A DNA stretch of 64,000 bases from Nonlabens tegetincola (GTDB lineage: Bacteria; Bacteroidota; Bacteroidia; Flavobacteriales; Flavobacteriaceae): contig NZ_MQVV01000014.1 in the NCBI RefSeq assembly GCF_002954355.1, positions 434,001 to 498,000 on the forward strand. The letters are read 5' to 3'. The notes under the pieces were generated by a model that had not been told where the DNA came from, did not search any database, and saw only the letters and a list, made by a program, of their open reading frames with translations. Positions 1 to 8,161 of the stretch are shown in pieces. The position numbers were made by a program, and so were the translations under genes. Each line of letters begins with the position of its first letter. Positions within the stretch are counted from its first letter, which is position 1.

Positions 1-1
1 A

Positions 2-25
2 TCTTTACCAGAACTACGTAAATAA
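2..25 (+). CDS. 3' end of a gene starting left of the window (partial)
   Basis: An open frame enters from the left edge and reads Ser-Leu-Pro-Glu-Leu-Arg-Lys before TAA, ending 6 bases before the msrB start codon. Seven residues are too few to name the product. The short spacing suggests it could be co-transcribed with msrB, which would fit another redox-repair gene, but that is a guess. Confidence 0.3.
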   Translation, partial: SLPELRK

Positions 26-31
26 TTATTT

Positions 32-415
32 ATGAAAAAGACCGAAGCAGAATGGAAGGAAGAGCTTACACCAGAGCAGTATTATATTCTACGAGAAAAA
101 GGTACTGAAAGGCCCTTTAGTGGTGAATATAATACACATTTTGAAAAAGGAATGTATGTATGCGCAGCTTGCAACAATCCATTATTTAAGTCAGAGACAA
201 AATTTGATTCTGGTTGTGGTTGGCCTTCTTTTGATGGAGAAATTCCTGGTGCAATTGAACGTAAATTAGATAAATCACATGGGATGATACGTACGGAAAT
301 CCTTTGTTCTAATTGCGGTGGGCATTTGGGTCATGTATTTAATGATGGTCCTACCGCTAGTGGTATTAGACATTGTGTAAACAGTATTTCAATTGATTTT
401 AAATCAAATCAATAA
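32..415 (+). CDS. msrB: Peptide-methionine (R)-S-oxide reductase MsrB
   Basis: Reduces the R-epimer of methionine sulfoxide in proteins back to methionine, repairing oxidative damage in the cytoplasm. The 127-aa protein is a single SelR/MsrB domain of normal length. Two CxxC pairs (C44/C47 and C92/C95) are the structural zinc site. GCGWPSF at about 61-67 is a family signature and holds C62, a possible resolving cysteine. The catalytic residue is the cysteine in RHCVNS (C115), so this is the cysteine form, not a selenoprotein. No signal peptide is visible. The ATG at 32 directly precedes the conserved N-terminal helix. A gene ending at 25 lies immediately upstream. The assignment is very secure. 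Confidence 0.97.
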   Translation: MKKTEAEWKEELTPEQYYILREKGTERPFSGEYNTHFEKGMYVCAACNNPLFKSETKFDSGCGWPSFDGEIPGAIERKLDKSHGMIRTEILCSNCGGHLGHVFNDGPTASGIRHCVNSISIDFKSNQ

Positions 416-509
416 CCTGTTAAATTGCAAGTGTTGCTCATAATAAGTATCGGCATTTTATGACAGCTACCGAGTTTTAAGTATATTTACTTGGACTCAA
501 TTCACTTTT

Positions 510-725
510 ATGACATCCTTACTGCTGCTGGCTATTTTTGTATTTGTTGTTTGTATGTATTTGTTTTGGCTTACAACTCACAAGCATTTCATAAAAATGT
601 ATGGAGAAACTTATTTCAAGCAAACCACCTCAAAGTTATATTATTGGCAGGGAGCAATATCTTTTGGTATAGGAGGCGCATTACTTGTTGTCTATATAGT
701 AAAGTATTTTAACTGGATGAATTAG
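510..725 (+). CDS. Small membrane protein, unknown function
   Basis: 71-aa protein with two hydrophobic segments (about residues 3-22 and 47-65) separated by a charged loop rich in Lys, Thr and Tyr, so probably a two-helix inner-membrane protein. I do not recognise the family. The frame is favoured over an overlapping one (491-712) because it ends TAG at 723-725, sharing its last G with the GTG start of the next small membrane gene (TAGTG), a classic translational-coupling arrangement. Codon use is AT-rich like its neighbours. It could form a complex with the downstream protein, but no function can be assigned. Confidence 0.6.
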   Translation: MTSLLLLAIFVFVVCMYLFWLTTHKHFIKMYGETYFKQTTSKLYYWQGAISFGIGGALLVVYIVKYFNWMN

Positions 726-1015
726 TGATAAAGCTTTTCTATAAATTTTCCATTTCGCTTTTTTTATCAATAACACTTTTCTGTAGTTTGTCTTTTATTT
801 CCATTATTGATAATATTTCAACACCATGGAGTAATGAAAGTTCGTTTGAAATAGATATAGGTTTGCCTTTTACCTATTATCATGAATTTTTAGATGGTCA
901 GGCTAACCTTCACCATTCTTGGTCACTGGATTTCTTAATTATTGATTTATTACAATGTGCGCTTGTGATGTCCTTATACATTTTAGCTAAGCATAAACTT
1001 AAATCAAAAATTTAA
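725..1015 (+). CDS. Small membrane protein, unknown function
   Basis: 96-aa protein beginning with GTG that overlaps the previous stop by one base. A hydrophobic N-terminal helix (about 7-28) is followed by a roughly 45-residue extracytoplasmic stretch containing the motif IGLPFTYYHEF, then a second helix (about 69-88) and a basic tail ending KHKLKSKI. The IGxPFxYY motif resembles a group of small uncharacterised Bacteroidota membrane proteins that I recall only vaguely. Overlap with the upstream gene indicates co-expression. It converges on the btu ABC operon, whose last gene ends 37 bases away. No function is assigned. Confidence 0.6.
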   Translation: MIKLFYKFSISLFLSITLFCSLSFISIIDNISTPWSNESSFEIDIGLPFTYYHEFLDGQANLHHSWSLDFLIIDLLQCALVMSLYILAKHKLKSKI

Positions 1016-1052
1016 GGCTCATAAATCGAATTAAAAATTCAGAATGCTCTTA

Positions 1053-1808
1053 TCACCACTTATAGGAAACTCCATTTTCATCAAAATTGAGTTTGCTTGA
1101 AGGAAACATCTTATTTAATAAATTACTCGATAGCAATTCTTGTCTTGTATGTTTGTCAATGGAACCCTTATGAATAGTTACCAATTCATTTGCTAGATGA
1201 AGTGCCATTTCTAATTCATGAGTACAAAAAATTATACCTTTTTTATTACTAAGACAAACTTCTTTAAGTTGGTGCAACAGATCAATTTTAAAGTTAAGAT
1301 CTAGATGACTAGTAGGCTCATCCATCAGAATAAAATCAGTATCCTGCACTAGTGCTCTAGCAATTAGAACTCGCTGTAATTGCCCGTCACTTAAACTGTG
1401 TAATCTACGATCCAATAAAGTTGAAATTTGAAAATCAGTACTTATTTTTTGTATAATTTCATTATCTGCTTCACTTATTTTGGCCATAAAATTACTGTAG
1501 GGTATTCTACTAAGCTCCAGAAGTTCTTTTACTGTAAGATGGTGACTAAATTCTCTTTGTGTAAGTACAACAGCTACTTTTCTAGACCATTCAACATCGC
1601 TGTAATTTTGTCTTAATTTATTGTCTAGAATTACGTTCCCTGAAATCTTATGGTTACCATACGCCAGAGCTCGTAAAAACGTTGATTTCCCCATCCCGTT
1701 ACCACCTATGATTGCTGTTAGATTCGCTTTCGCGAAAGCGAAATCACCAACCGTGCGAGCAACTTCACAAGAACCGTATCCTATATGTAAATCCTCTGCT
1801 ACTAACAT
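1053..1808 (-). CDS. btuD: ABC transporter ATPase, BtuD-like (cobalamin/siderophore importer)
   Basis: ATP-hydrolysing subunit of a type II ABC importer, 251 aa. Walker A is GGNGMGKS at about 35-42, the signature is LSDGQ at 139-143 (Asp in place of the usual first Gly), and Walker B is ILMDE near 160-164 followed by the D-loop SHLD. It belongs to the FecE/BtuD/HmuV group. The ATG overlaps the permease stop by one base (TAATG), so it is the third gene of a btuF-btuC-btuD operon. Substrate is inferred to be cobalamin from the divergent B12 riboswitch and BtuB/BtuG genes; a haem or siderophore importer would look similar. A copy of the genome palindrome encodes FAFAKA just before the Walker A strand. 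Confidence 0.88.
   Translation of the reverse strand: MLVAEDLHIGYGSCEVARTVGDFAFAKANLTAIIGGNGMGKSTFLRALAYGNHKISGNVILDNKLRQNYSDVEWSRKVAVVLTQREFSHHLTVKELLELSRIPYSNFMAKISEADNEIIQKISTDFQISTLLDRRLHSLSDGQLQRVLIARALVQDTDFILMDEPTSHLDLNFKIDLLHQLKEVCLSNKKGIIFCTHELEMALHLANELVTIHKGSIDKHTRQELLSSNLLNKMFPSSKLNFDENGVSYKW
1725..1740. repeat. Genome palindrome copy (16 bp), in btuD
   Basis: CGCTTTCGCGAAAGCG. Read in frame as AFAKA. Confidence 0.9.
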
Positions 1809-2821
1809 TAAAAGTGAAGTTTACGTTTTCTTACAATTAACCAAATTACAACAGGAGCACCGATAAGTGATGTGACGGCATTTATGGGTAAGGATTTACT
1901 ACTAAAAGGCAATTGAGCTATTATATCACAAAATAGAAGTAGGGCAGCTCCTAATAAAACAGCTGTAGGAAATAAGGATTTATGATTAACACTGGGTAAC
2001 ATCATCCTAGTAAGATGCGGAACAGCAAGCCCTATGAAGGCGATGGGTCCGGCATAGGCTGTAATGGATCCAGCTAAAACACTTGTGAGTATGATAATGA
2101 TCCACTTAGTCAATTTGATATTAATTCCTAAACTTAGGGCATATTGTTCACCTAGTAATAGTGCATTAAGTGGTTTAATGAGGTATGTGATTACCACTAT
2201 AGCTATAAGTAGTATACTTGCTAGTATAAGTATTGAAAACCATGATACGTTACTCAAACTACCTAGAGACCAAAAAACATACCTCTGTAATTCTGTACTG
2301 GCGCTGAAATAACTTAGGATTCCAACTATAGCGCTACTTAAGCTACCTACCATAAGCCCAATTATGAGTAAGCCCATGGTGTCTCTTAATCTAAATGAAA
2401 TAAGAAGTATCAATATTAAAACAACCACGCTACCTAAGATACTTGATAAAACTAAACTACTTTGACTTGCTGCTTGAAAACCCAGCCAACTAGCGCCTAG
2501 TACCGTAAAAGCAACACCTAATCCTGCACCACTTGAGATACCTAAAACAAAAGGTCCTGCTAATGGATTCCTGAATAAAGTTTGCATTAATATACCTGAT
2601 ATTGCAAGGAATGCACCGGCAATAATTGCCATAACAGCTCGTGGTGCTCGTATGTTAGTAACTATGTAGGTAATGGTAGGTTGGTCTTGAAGTGCCTTTT
2701 CACTAAAAAAGGAGTCCCATACTTGATGGGGTTTGATGAAAACAGTACCCAAACAAATATCAAGTACAAATAGAAATATTATTCCTATTAATAATGATAT
2801 GATAAGCGTGTTAACTTTCAT
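1808..2821 (-). CDS. btuC: ABC transporter permease, FecCD/BtuC family
   Basis: Inner-membrane channel subunit, 337 aa, the normal length for the FecCD family. About ten hydrophobic helices are apparent. Family signatures include RAPRAVMAIIAGAFLAISG near 55-75, NPLAGPFVLGISSGAGLG near 85-105 and the C-terminal GPIAFIGLAVPHLTR (near 257-271), which contacts the ATPase. The start ATG lies 7 bases downstream of the true (frame-restored) end of btuF, and the stop overlaps the ATPase start. It should work with BtuF and BtuD to move cobalamin from periplasm to cytoplasm after outer-membrane passage through the divergent BtuB. Substrate is inferred from context; the family is certain. Confidence 0.9.
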   Translation of the reverse strand: MKVNTLIISLLIGIIFLFVLDICLGTVFIKPHQVWDSFFSEKALQDQPTITYIVTNIRAPRAVMAIIAGAFLAISGILMQTLFRNPLAGPFVLGISSGAGLGVAFTVLGASWLGFQAASQSSLVLSSILGSVVVLILILLISFRLRDTMGLLIIGLMVGSLSSAIVGILSYFSASTELQRYVFWSLGSLSNVSWFSILILASILLIAIVVITYLIKPLNALLLGEQYALSLGINIKLTKWIIIILTSVLAGSITAYAGPIAFIGLAVPHLTRMMLPSVNHKSLFPTAVLLGAALLLFCDIIAQLPFSSKSLPINAVTSLIGAPVVIWLIVRKRKLHF

Positions 2822-2828
2822 TTAGAAC

Positions 2829-3982
2829 CTATGGTAAAAGTGTACTAAAAAAATAAGGCTGATAGTCTTTAAGCAAGTCACGGTCGTGCGTAAGATAAAT
2901 AATGTCTTTAAGAACCAAATCTGGTCGCATACTAGCTTCTTCATAATAAATAAATCCGCCTGTAGATCCTCTCTTCAATGCAAAGGTATATAGTTTTTTT
3001 GCTGAAAAGCTTTAAACTGTCCATAGGCTTGATTATCTGCAAGCATGTTTGAATAAGTCGTATAACTTCCAGGAGCGATCCAATAATCTGCCTTTTGAGC
3101 ATCTTTAAGTACTTGTTCAATATTATAGGCTAGTGATCCTTTGCCAGATGTGTTTTCATAAATGTAATTACAGCCGGCATCAGCTAGAATTAATCCTTGC
3201 CACGAATCACCATAGGGTAAATACCACACATCTTTCCAGGTTGCACCTGCAATTACAGTAGGTTTTGGCAGGTCAACTACCAACTCTTTTGCTTGTAAAT
3301 AATCATTCTTAATTTTATTAAATATGGAGTCAGCTTGTTTTTGTTTACCAAATAGCAGTCCGTAAAGCTTAATCCACTCGGCTCTTCCTAATGGATGCTT
3401 CTCAACCCAAGCACCACTAAATAATACTGGAATACCAGCTTTTTGAATGTTGTTGTATGTTGGATTTTCTCCTTCAACACCATACCCTATGACCACATCT
3501 GGTTGTGTGAGTATGACACTTTCCACATCTAGTCTTTCGTTGATTCCAACATCTTGTATATTTCCTGATTCTATTAAATTTCTTATTGTACTATTACTTA
3601 TGTAATCAGTTTCTGGAAATCCAACTAAACTTTTTTCCACACCTAACAAGTCTAAGGGTGGTAAGTGAGTAGTCGATGTTGCAATTATACGTTTTACAGG
3701 TACTTGTATGATAGTGCCAGCATCAAGTTCAGGAATTAATTCTCTTTTCTGGCTAGAAGCAGGAACAAGTTTGTATGTGTAATCCTTTGTTGCATCTGGC
3801 CAAGGTTTTTTTACAGTAACGTAAATTCCTGTTTCTGTATTTTGAACAGTAAGTCCGGTTGCATAATCAAACGATATAACACTTTTGGTTTCTGGAGTTT
3901 CAACCAATGTTTGATCTCTATTTTGCTTACAACTACCTAGTAAAATCGCTATAAACCCTATGTATAAAAACTGTTTCATCAT
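2829..3982 (-). pseudogene. btuF: BtuF-like periplasmic substrate-binding lipoprotein, frameshifted near the 3' end
   Basis: ABC importer binding protein with an N-terminal lipoprotein signal (MMKQFLYIGFIAILLGSC) and the class III vitamin B12/Fe3+ binding fold (RIIATSTTHLPPLDLLG, later QPDVVIGYG). The uninterrupted frame stops at 2975 after FQQKNYIPLH. One extra A in the seven-A run (T-run at 2994-3000 on the plus strand) restores a frame reading KLYTFALKR, then GSTGGFIYYEEASMRPD, and on to a stop at 2829-2831, just 7 bases before btuC. That tail is what the family normally has. So the gene is broken by a one-base deletion, rescued by slippage, or the sequence has a homopolymer error. Without correction, about 50 C-terminal residues of the binding lobe are lost. 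Confidence 0.85.
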
Positions 3983-4010
3983 TGTGAGCGTAAAAATAAC
4001 TTTATTAGAT

Positions 4011-4018
4011 TACTTTTG
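4011..4018 (+). promoter_or_regulatory. Bacteroidota -7 promoter element for the B12 riboswitch transcript
   Basis: TACTTTTG matches the TAnnTTTG consensus. It lies about 90 bases before the aptamer core and just after the divergent btuF start. No well-spaced TTG -33 box is obvious (a TTG at 3982-3984 is too far). Confidence 0.45.
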
Positions 4019-4099
4019 CCGTGTATTGAAGGTTTCATTAATTAATGATTATTATGCTTTCCTCGCATTTGCCTTTATGGCAAGCTTCGGTCGCGAAAA

Positions 4100-4270
4100 C
4101 GTAATTACCATATACTAATGAATTAAAAGGGAATCTAGTGTAATTCTAGAACTGTTCCCGCAACTGTAAACAACATTACTCGTACGAGATGTTTCGATTA
4201 TAGCCACTGGTTTATCTGGGAAGGCAGAAACATGTTGAAGTCAGGAGACCTGCCTCTAATACCAAATAAT
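4100..4270 (+). ncRNA. Cobalamin (adenosylcobalamin) riboswitch
   Basis: Conserved aptamer blocks appear in order: AAAAGGGAA near 4126-4133, CCCGCAACTGTAA at about 4157-4169, GCCACTG at 4203-4209, GGGAAGGC at about 4218-4225, and the B12 box GTCAGGAGACCTGCC ending at 4254. This is the standard B12 riboswitch order (Rfam RF00174 type). It sits in the long leader of a TonB receptor gene, so it should repress B12 uptake when cobalamin is plentiful. Exact ends are approximate. Confidence 0.95.
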
Positions 4271-4303
4271 GTTAACCTTCGGGATAAAGGTGGCAGGTAT
4301 CTC
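4245..4303 (+). promoter_or_regulatory. Candidate riboswitch expression platform (alternative helix)
   Basis: GAGACCTGCC of the B12 box (4245-4254) can pair with GGCAGG-TA-TCTC downstream (4292-4303), a ten-pair helix with a two-base bulge. It would be mutually exclusive with the ligand-bound aptamer. No U-tract follows, so control is more likely at translation than termination. Inference from complementarity only. Confidence 0.45.
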
Positions 4304-4305
4304 AT

Positions 4306-4325
4306 CAAATGCTTTCGGGCATTTG
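4306..4325 (+). promoter_or_regulatory. Leader hairpin upstream of btuB
   Basis: Perfect 7-bp inverted repeat CAAATGC / GCATTTG with a six-base loop containing TTCG, ending 34 bases before the btuB ATG. It lacks a poly-U tail, so it is not an intrinsic terminator; it may be part of the riboswitch output structure. Confidence 0.4.
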
Positions 4326-4359
4326 TGATCTCTGTGCTTTTACCTGAAAACTAAAAGTA

Positions 4360-6210
4360 ATGCACAAAGCACTGAGAATACTACTATTCATTTGTTTTAC
4401 CTGGACGATCTACGGTCAACAACAGCCTGCGGAACTTGATACGATTGTATTAAATGCAGACAGGCTACTAGTGCCTTTTTCCAAAACCCAAACAACAACC
4501 ACTCTTACAGATAGTATAAGCAAGAGACAGTCTGCTCTATTAACTGATTTATTAAGGTTTAATTCAACCATTTTCTTCAAAGAAAATAGTCGTGGCGGCG
4601 TTTCGTCTCCTTCTTTTAGAGGAACAACAGCGCAGCAAACAGCAGTAATATGGAACGGAATAAATATTAACTCACAGCTTAATGGTCAAACTGATTTTAA
4701 TACTTTAAATACAAGAAACTTTGAAGAAATTACGGTTAGGTATGGTGGCGGAAGCGTAATTTATGGAAGCGGAGCAATAGGAGGAACCATTCACTTAAAT
4801 GATAAAATTGAATTTAAAAATCAGTTTTCAAACGAGCTTTTTGGTAATATAGGAAGTTTTAATACACAGGATTTTGGTTATAAAACTTCTTATGCTAATT
4901 CCAAGCTTTATGCTGGTATAGCTATTTCACGTCAAAGTTCAGACAATGATTACACTTATGATTTTAGAGGTCAGGAACGAACTAATTTGAATGGGCAGTT
5001 CGACAACTTTTCCGTAAATTCTCAATTGGGTTATAAGCTCAATAACTATCACACCTTTAAGTATTACAATTATTACTTTGATGGTTCTAGGAACTTTTCA
5101 TTAATCAATCCTAGTGAAATTCCATCTAAGTATGAAGATTACAACACAAGAAACCTTCTTGAATGGGAATTTAAAAAGAAGGCTGTTACCTCAGTCTTAA
5201 GAGCAGCTTATTTAACTGAACGCTACAGGTTTTATGGAAATGTTGATCGAGATTCCTACAGCTCGGGTAATTCTCAATCATGGATAGGAAATTATCAGTT
5301 CAACCTAAAAATTAATACTAATACGCAAGCACGATTTGTAGCTGACTTAAATCATACCTCAGGAGCTGGTAGCAATCTTGAAAATAGAGATAGAACTATA
5401 GGTTCATTTAGTTTTCTTTTAAATCAAAGGCTCAATAAATGGTATTATGAAATAGGTAGTCGTTTAGAAACTACAAAGGATTATGATAGCCCTTTATTAT
5501 TCAATGTAGGAATAAGTTATAGGTTATTTGATTTTTATACAATAAATATAAATGGTTCACGCAATTATAGAATACCTACGTTTAATGATTTGTATTGGAT
5601 AGGAGCTGGGAATAGTGAATTAAATCCTGAACAATCTTATCAATTAGAAATGGGGCATTCTTTTGATTTTGAGAACAGTAATTTTAAAATTACCGTATTC
5701 TACTATGATATTAGTGATATGATTAGATGGGTGCCTAACTCTAGCGCTATATGGAGACCTATTAATACAGATCAGGTAGTTTCCTATGGGCTAGAATTTC
5801 AGGCTAACTACATAACAAGATGGAATAACATTAATTTTAAATTAAACGGTAATTACGCATACACTAACTCAACCAACCGACTTACTGACAAACAATTAAT
5901 TTATGTGCCCTATCATAAAGCCACTAATTCAATTCACATAAATTTCAAACCAAGTGCCAATAAACTACATGAAATAAACACCTATGTTCAAACCATCTAC
6001 GTAGGTGAAGTATTCTTTCAGTCAGATAATAATCCTGAAGCTGTACTGGATTCTTATTTGATTTCAAATCTTGGTATGGAGTTTTTACCTAAGAAGAACT
6101 GGACTATAGGTTTACGAGTTCTCAATCATTTTAATGTTAATTATCAATCGGTTAATAACAGGTTTATGCCTGGAATTAATTATAACTTTTATTTAAATCT
6201 AAATTTCTAA
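4360..6210 (+). CDS. btuB: TonB-dependent outer-membrane cobalamin receptor, BtuB-like
   Basis: 616-aa TonB-dependent receptor that would carry cobalamin across the outer membrane using TonB energy. An N-terminal signal peptide (MHKALRILLFICFTWTIYG) is followed by a TonB-box-like DTIVLNAD at about 27-34. The plug domain runs to roughly residue 150 (SPSFRGTTAQQTAVIWNGI, then GSGAIGGTIHL), followed by a beta-barrel ending in an aromatic strand (FYLNLNF), which is the barrel-assembly signal. At 616 aa it is short for this superfamily but typical of BtuB. The upstream B12 riboswitch gives strong evidence for the substrate, and a BtuG-like lipoprotein follows after only 2 bases. The ATG at 4360 immediately precedes the signal peptide. 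Confidence 0.93.
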   Translation: MHKALRILLFICFTWTIYGQQQPAELDTIVLNADRLLVPFSKTQTTTTLTDSISKRQSALLTDLLRFNSTIFFKENSRGGVSSPSFRGTTAQQTAVIWNGININSQLNGQTDFNTLNTRNFEEITVRYGGGSVIYGSGAIGGTIHLNDKIEFKNQFSNELFGNIGSFNTQDFGYKTSYANSKLYAGIAISRQSSDNDYTYDFRGQERTNLNGQFDNFSVNSQLGYKLNNYHTFKYYNYYFDGSRNFSLINPSEIPSKYEDYNTRNLLEWEFKKKAVTSVLRAAYLTERYRFYGNVDRDSYSSGNSQSWIGNYQFNLKINTNTQARFVADLNHTSGAGSNLENRDRTIGSFSFLLNQRLNKWYYEIGSRLETTKDYDSPLLFNVGISYRLFDFYTININGSRNYRIPTFNDLYWIGAGNSELNPEQSYQLEMGHSFDFENSNFKITVFYYDISDMIRWVPNSSAIWRPINTDQVVSYGLEFQANYITRWNNINFKLNGNYAYTNSTNRLTDKQLIYVPYHKATNSIHINFKPSANKLHEINTYVQTIYVGEVFFQSDNNPEAVLDSYLISNLGMEFLPKKNWTIGLRVLNHFNVNYQSVNNRFMPGINYNFYLNLNF

Positions 6211-6212
6211 AC

Positions 6213-7274
6213 ATGAACAGAATTTTAAAATTTCCTCTTTACTTAATGGCTATTGCTATTTTATTCACATCTTGTAGTGAAGACGATGATGTAAACGGTA
6301 CAGCACCTAGAGGAGAATATGATGGTGGTTATTTTATACTACATGAAGGTGGTGGACCATTAAGCCCTTTTACTTATGTAGATGATAATGGTACCGTAGA
6401 TACAAATGCATTTGAAACTGCAAACCCTACTGAACTACCTTTTGGTGGATTCAATCAAGATATGTTTTTTAGCGATGATAGAGCGTTCGTTATTTCAGGT
6501 CAGTCTAGTAGTGTTACAGTTTTAGACAGATTCTCTTTATCCTTAATAAATACTGTAGACACGGATTTTGAAAATCCTAGATATGGTGTGGTAGTAGGTA
6601 ATAAAGCTTTTGTTACAAATTCAGGCGATTTTATGTCAACTGCTGATGATTTTGTTACAGTTATTGACCTTAATGATTATAGCACCTCAACTATAGTAGT
6701 TGGAGACGTTGTCAATAGAATTTATGCTGCAAATAACAATGTTTATGTTTTGAATGGATCATTTGGAAGTGGTAATGCAATAACAGTTATCAATCCTGAT
6801 TCTGAGTCAATTATAGGTTCTATTGACCTAGGAGCTGGTAACTCGCCAGATACTGCAGTTTTAAATGCTAATTCTCTATACGTTCTTGCCAATAATGGTG
6901 GTGCAACAGGCAGTGTAATTGAAATAAATATAGGTACTAATGCTATCGTGAATACAGTAAGTTTACCAGCATCTTTAACAACGCCTAAGCACATTTCTAT
7001 CGATGGAGCAACAACCTATTTTACAAACGGCACAGCGGTTTACGGTTACACCACAAATAATCCTCAAATATCAACTACACCAGTTTTAGAGTACAATTCA
7101 AGTTCTCCATTTGGTGCCATGTATGGATTTACCGTGAAAGATGGTATTATTTACATTGCTGATGCAGGAGACTTTGTTTCCAATGGTCAGGCATTTGAAT
7201 ATGATTTAAATGGTAACCTAATGACAACCATTTCAACCGGTGTTGCACCCAATGGATTTTTCTTTAATGATTAA
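6213..7274 (+). CDS. BtuG-like beta-propeller surface lipoprotein (cobalamin capture)
   Basis: 353-aa lipoprotein whose lipobox cysteine is followed by SEDDD, resembling the Bacteroidota surface-export signal, so it is probably displayed on the cell surface. The mature part is built of repeating YncE/DUF5074-like blades with recurrent motifs such as VTVLDRFSLSLINTVDT, VTVIDLNDYSTSTIVVGD and ITVINPDSESIIGSIDLG, consistent with a seven-bladed propeller. In gut Bacteroides, BtuG is such a propeller: it binds B12 tightly and lids BtuB. Position directly after btuB (2-base gap) under the same riboswitch supports that role here. It is inferred from context and fold, not from a binding-site match. 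The operon ends at the terminator near 7300. Confidence 0.8.
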   Translation: MNRILKFPLYLMAIAILFTSCSEDDDVNGTAPRGEYDGGYFILHEGGGPLSPFTYVDDNGTVDTNAFETANPTELPFGGFNQDMFFSDDRAFVISGQSSSVTVLDRFSLSLINTVDTDFENPRYGVVVGNKAFVTNSGDFMSTADDFVTVIDLNDYSTSTIVVGDVVNRIYAANNNVYVLNGSFGSGNAITVINPDSESIIGSIDLGAGNSPDTAVLNANSLYVLANNGGATGSVIEINIGTNAIVNTVSLPASLTTPKHISIDGATTYFTNGTAVYGYTTNNPQISTTPVLEYNSSSPFGAMYGFTVKDGIIYIADAGDFVSNGQAFEYDLNGNLMTTISTGVAPNGFFFND

Positions 7275-7295
7275 TGTCAAAATAGTTTCAGTATT

Positions 7296-7327
7296 AAAAA
7301 AGGCTTTTCGATTAAGAAAAGCCTTTT
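7296..7327. terminator. Bidirectional terminator between btuG-like gene and lipoprotein gene
   Basis: AAAAAAGGCTTTTC and its complement GAAAAGCCTTTTTT form a strong stem with T-runs on both strands, positioned between two convergent genes. Confidence 0.85.
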
Positions 7328-7337
7328 TTAATTAAAA

Positions 7338-7913
7338 TTATTCCTTGAAAAGTCTAGCCTTCTGCATGACTGTGATAGGGTAGGCATTTACCTCAAAACC
7401 TTCGGCTTCGCCTGCCAGCTCTTTACTCTCTAATGGACTAAAGCTTATAAGAAACTCAATGTACTCTTCATTAAAAATTAATGTTGATGTCAATAAATTA
7501 CCAGCCACTTCATAGGTACTGAATAAGGTGTTTTCACTATAAGCTGTTGGTAATATTATTCCATTATTTTCATCAAGCTCAAATAAATTAGGATTATTCG
7601 TTTTTAATAAGGAGTAAGGTCTTTCTGATCTTTCTTCTCCATAAAATATTTTATAATCATATTTCAATGAATCTTGAGTAGCAAGAAGATGTAATTCCAT
7701 AGGAATTGAATTTAACCCGTTACTTGTGGTAATATTCAATTTTCCTTTATAAATACCTGTATAATCTTCGGGAAATAGTAATAAATCTGAGTTCGTTTTA
7801 ACATTTTTTTCAGCTTTTGAGGTGGTCAAAACGTCAGTTTCTCCATTATTGGTTTCATTTTTACAAGATATTAGAGTAAAAACAAGTAGTAAAATTGGAA
7901 TATATTTCTTCAT
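7338..7913 (-). CDS. Putative lipoprotein, unknown function
   Basis: 191-aa protein with a typical lipoprotein signal (MKKYIPILLLVFTLISCKNE) followed by about 25 polar linker residues. The mature domain contains TGIYKGKL near 53-60 and several predicted beta-strands, giving a small beta-barrel-like appearance reminiscent of NlpE-type stress lipoproteins, but the NlpE CxxC motif is absent and I cannot claim that family. Charged residues after the lipid cysteine are KNE rather than an acidic run, so surface export is uncertain. The gene is monocistronic: 248 bases separate it from corA upstream, and a shared terminator follows. Confidence 0.75.
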   Translation of the reverse strand: MKKYIPILLLVFTLISCKNETNNGETDVLTTSKAEKNVKTNSDLLLFPEDYTGIYKGKLNITTSNGLNSIPMELHLLATQDSLKYDYKIFYGEERSERPYSLLKTNNPNLFELDENNGIILPTAYSENTLFSTYEVAGNLLTSTLIFNEEYIEFLISFSPLESKELAGEAEGFEVNAYPITVMQKARLFKE

Positions 7914-7964
7914 GATTTTAATAAATATAAGGACTTAATTATAGAAAGGTCTAAAATTAGAAAA

Positions 7965-7991
7965 TCCCGAGCAGAAGAATACTGCTCAGGA
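7965..7991 (-). terminator. Probable corA transcription terminator
   Basis: On the minus strand, TCCTGAGCAG and CTGCTCGGGA form a ten-pair stem (one G-U) with a seven-base loop, followed by TTTTCTAATTTT. It lies about 170 bases past corA. The rest of 7914-8161 holds no convincing gene. Confidence 0.5.
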
Positions 7992-8161
7992 CTTTCACTA
8001 ACCAACCAAAAAACTTTATGAAAATTACTCTTAATAACCTTCGCCTATTTATATGCAACTGCTGTGCCAAACACAACCTTTCATCTAAAAAGGCGTGCAA
8101 AAATACAGCGAGTATCTGCTTCAAACAAAATGATAAATGTTAAAATTTTATCTAGTCAAAT

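Noticed and set aside
491-712. 73-aa ORF overlapping the 71-aa small membrane gene
   Set aside because: The alternative frame at 510-725 has a better membrane-protein pattern and couples to the next gene by TAGTG.
8018-8143. 41-codon ORF with six cysteines between corA and the lipoprotein gene (plus strand)
   Set aside because: No promoter match, lies antisense in the corA 3' region, cysteine spacing has no family pattern I know; probably chance.
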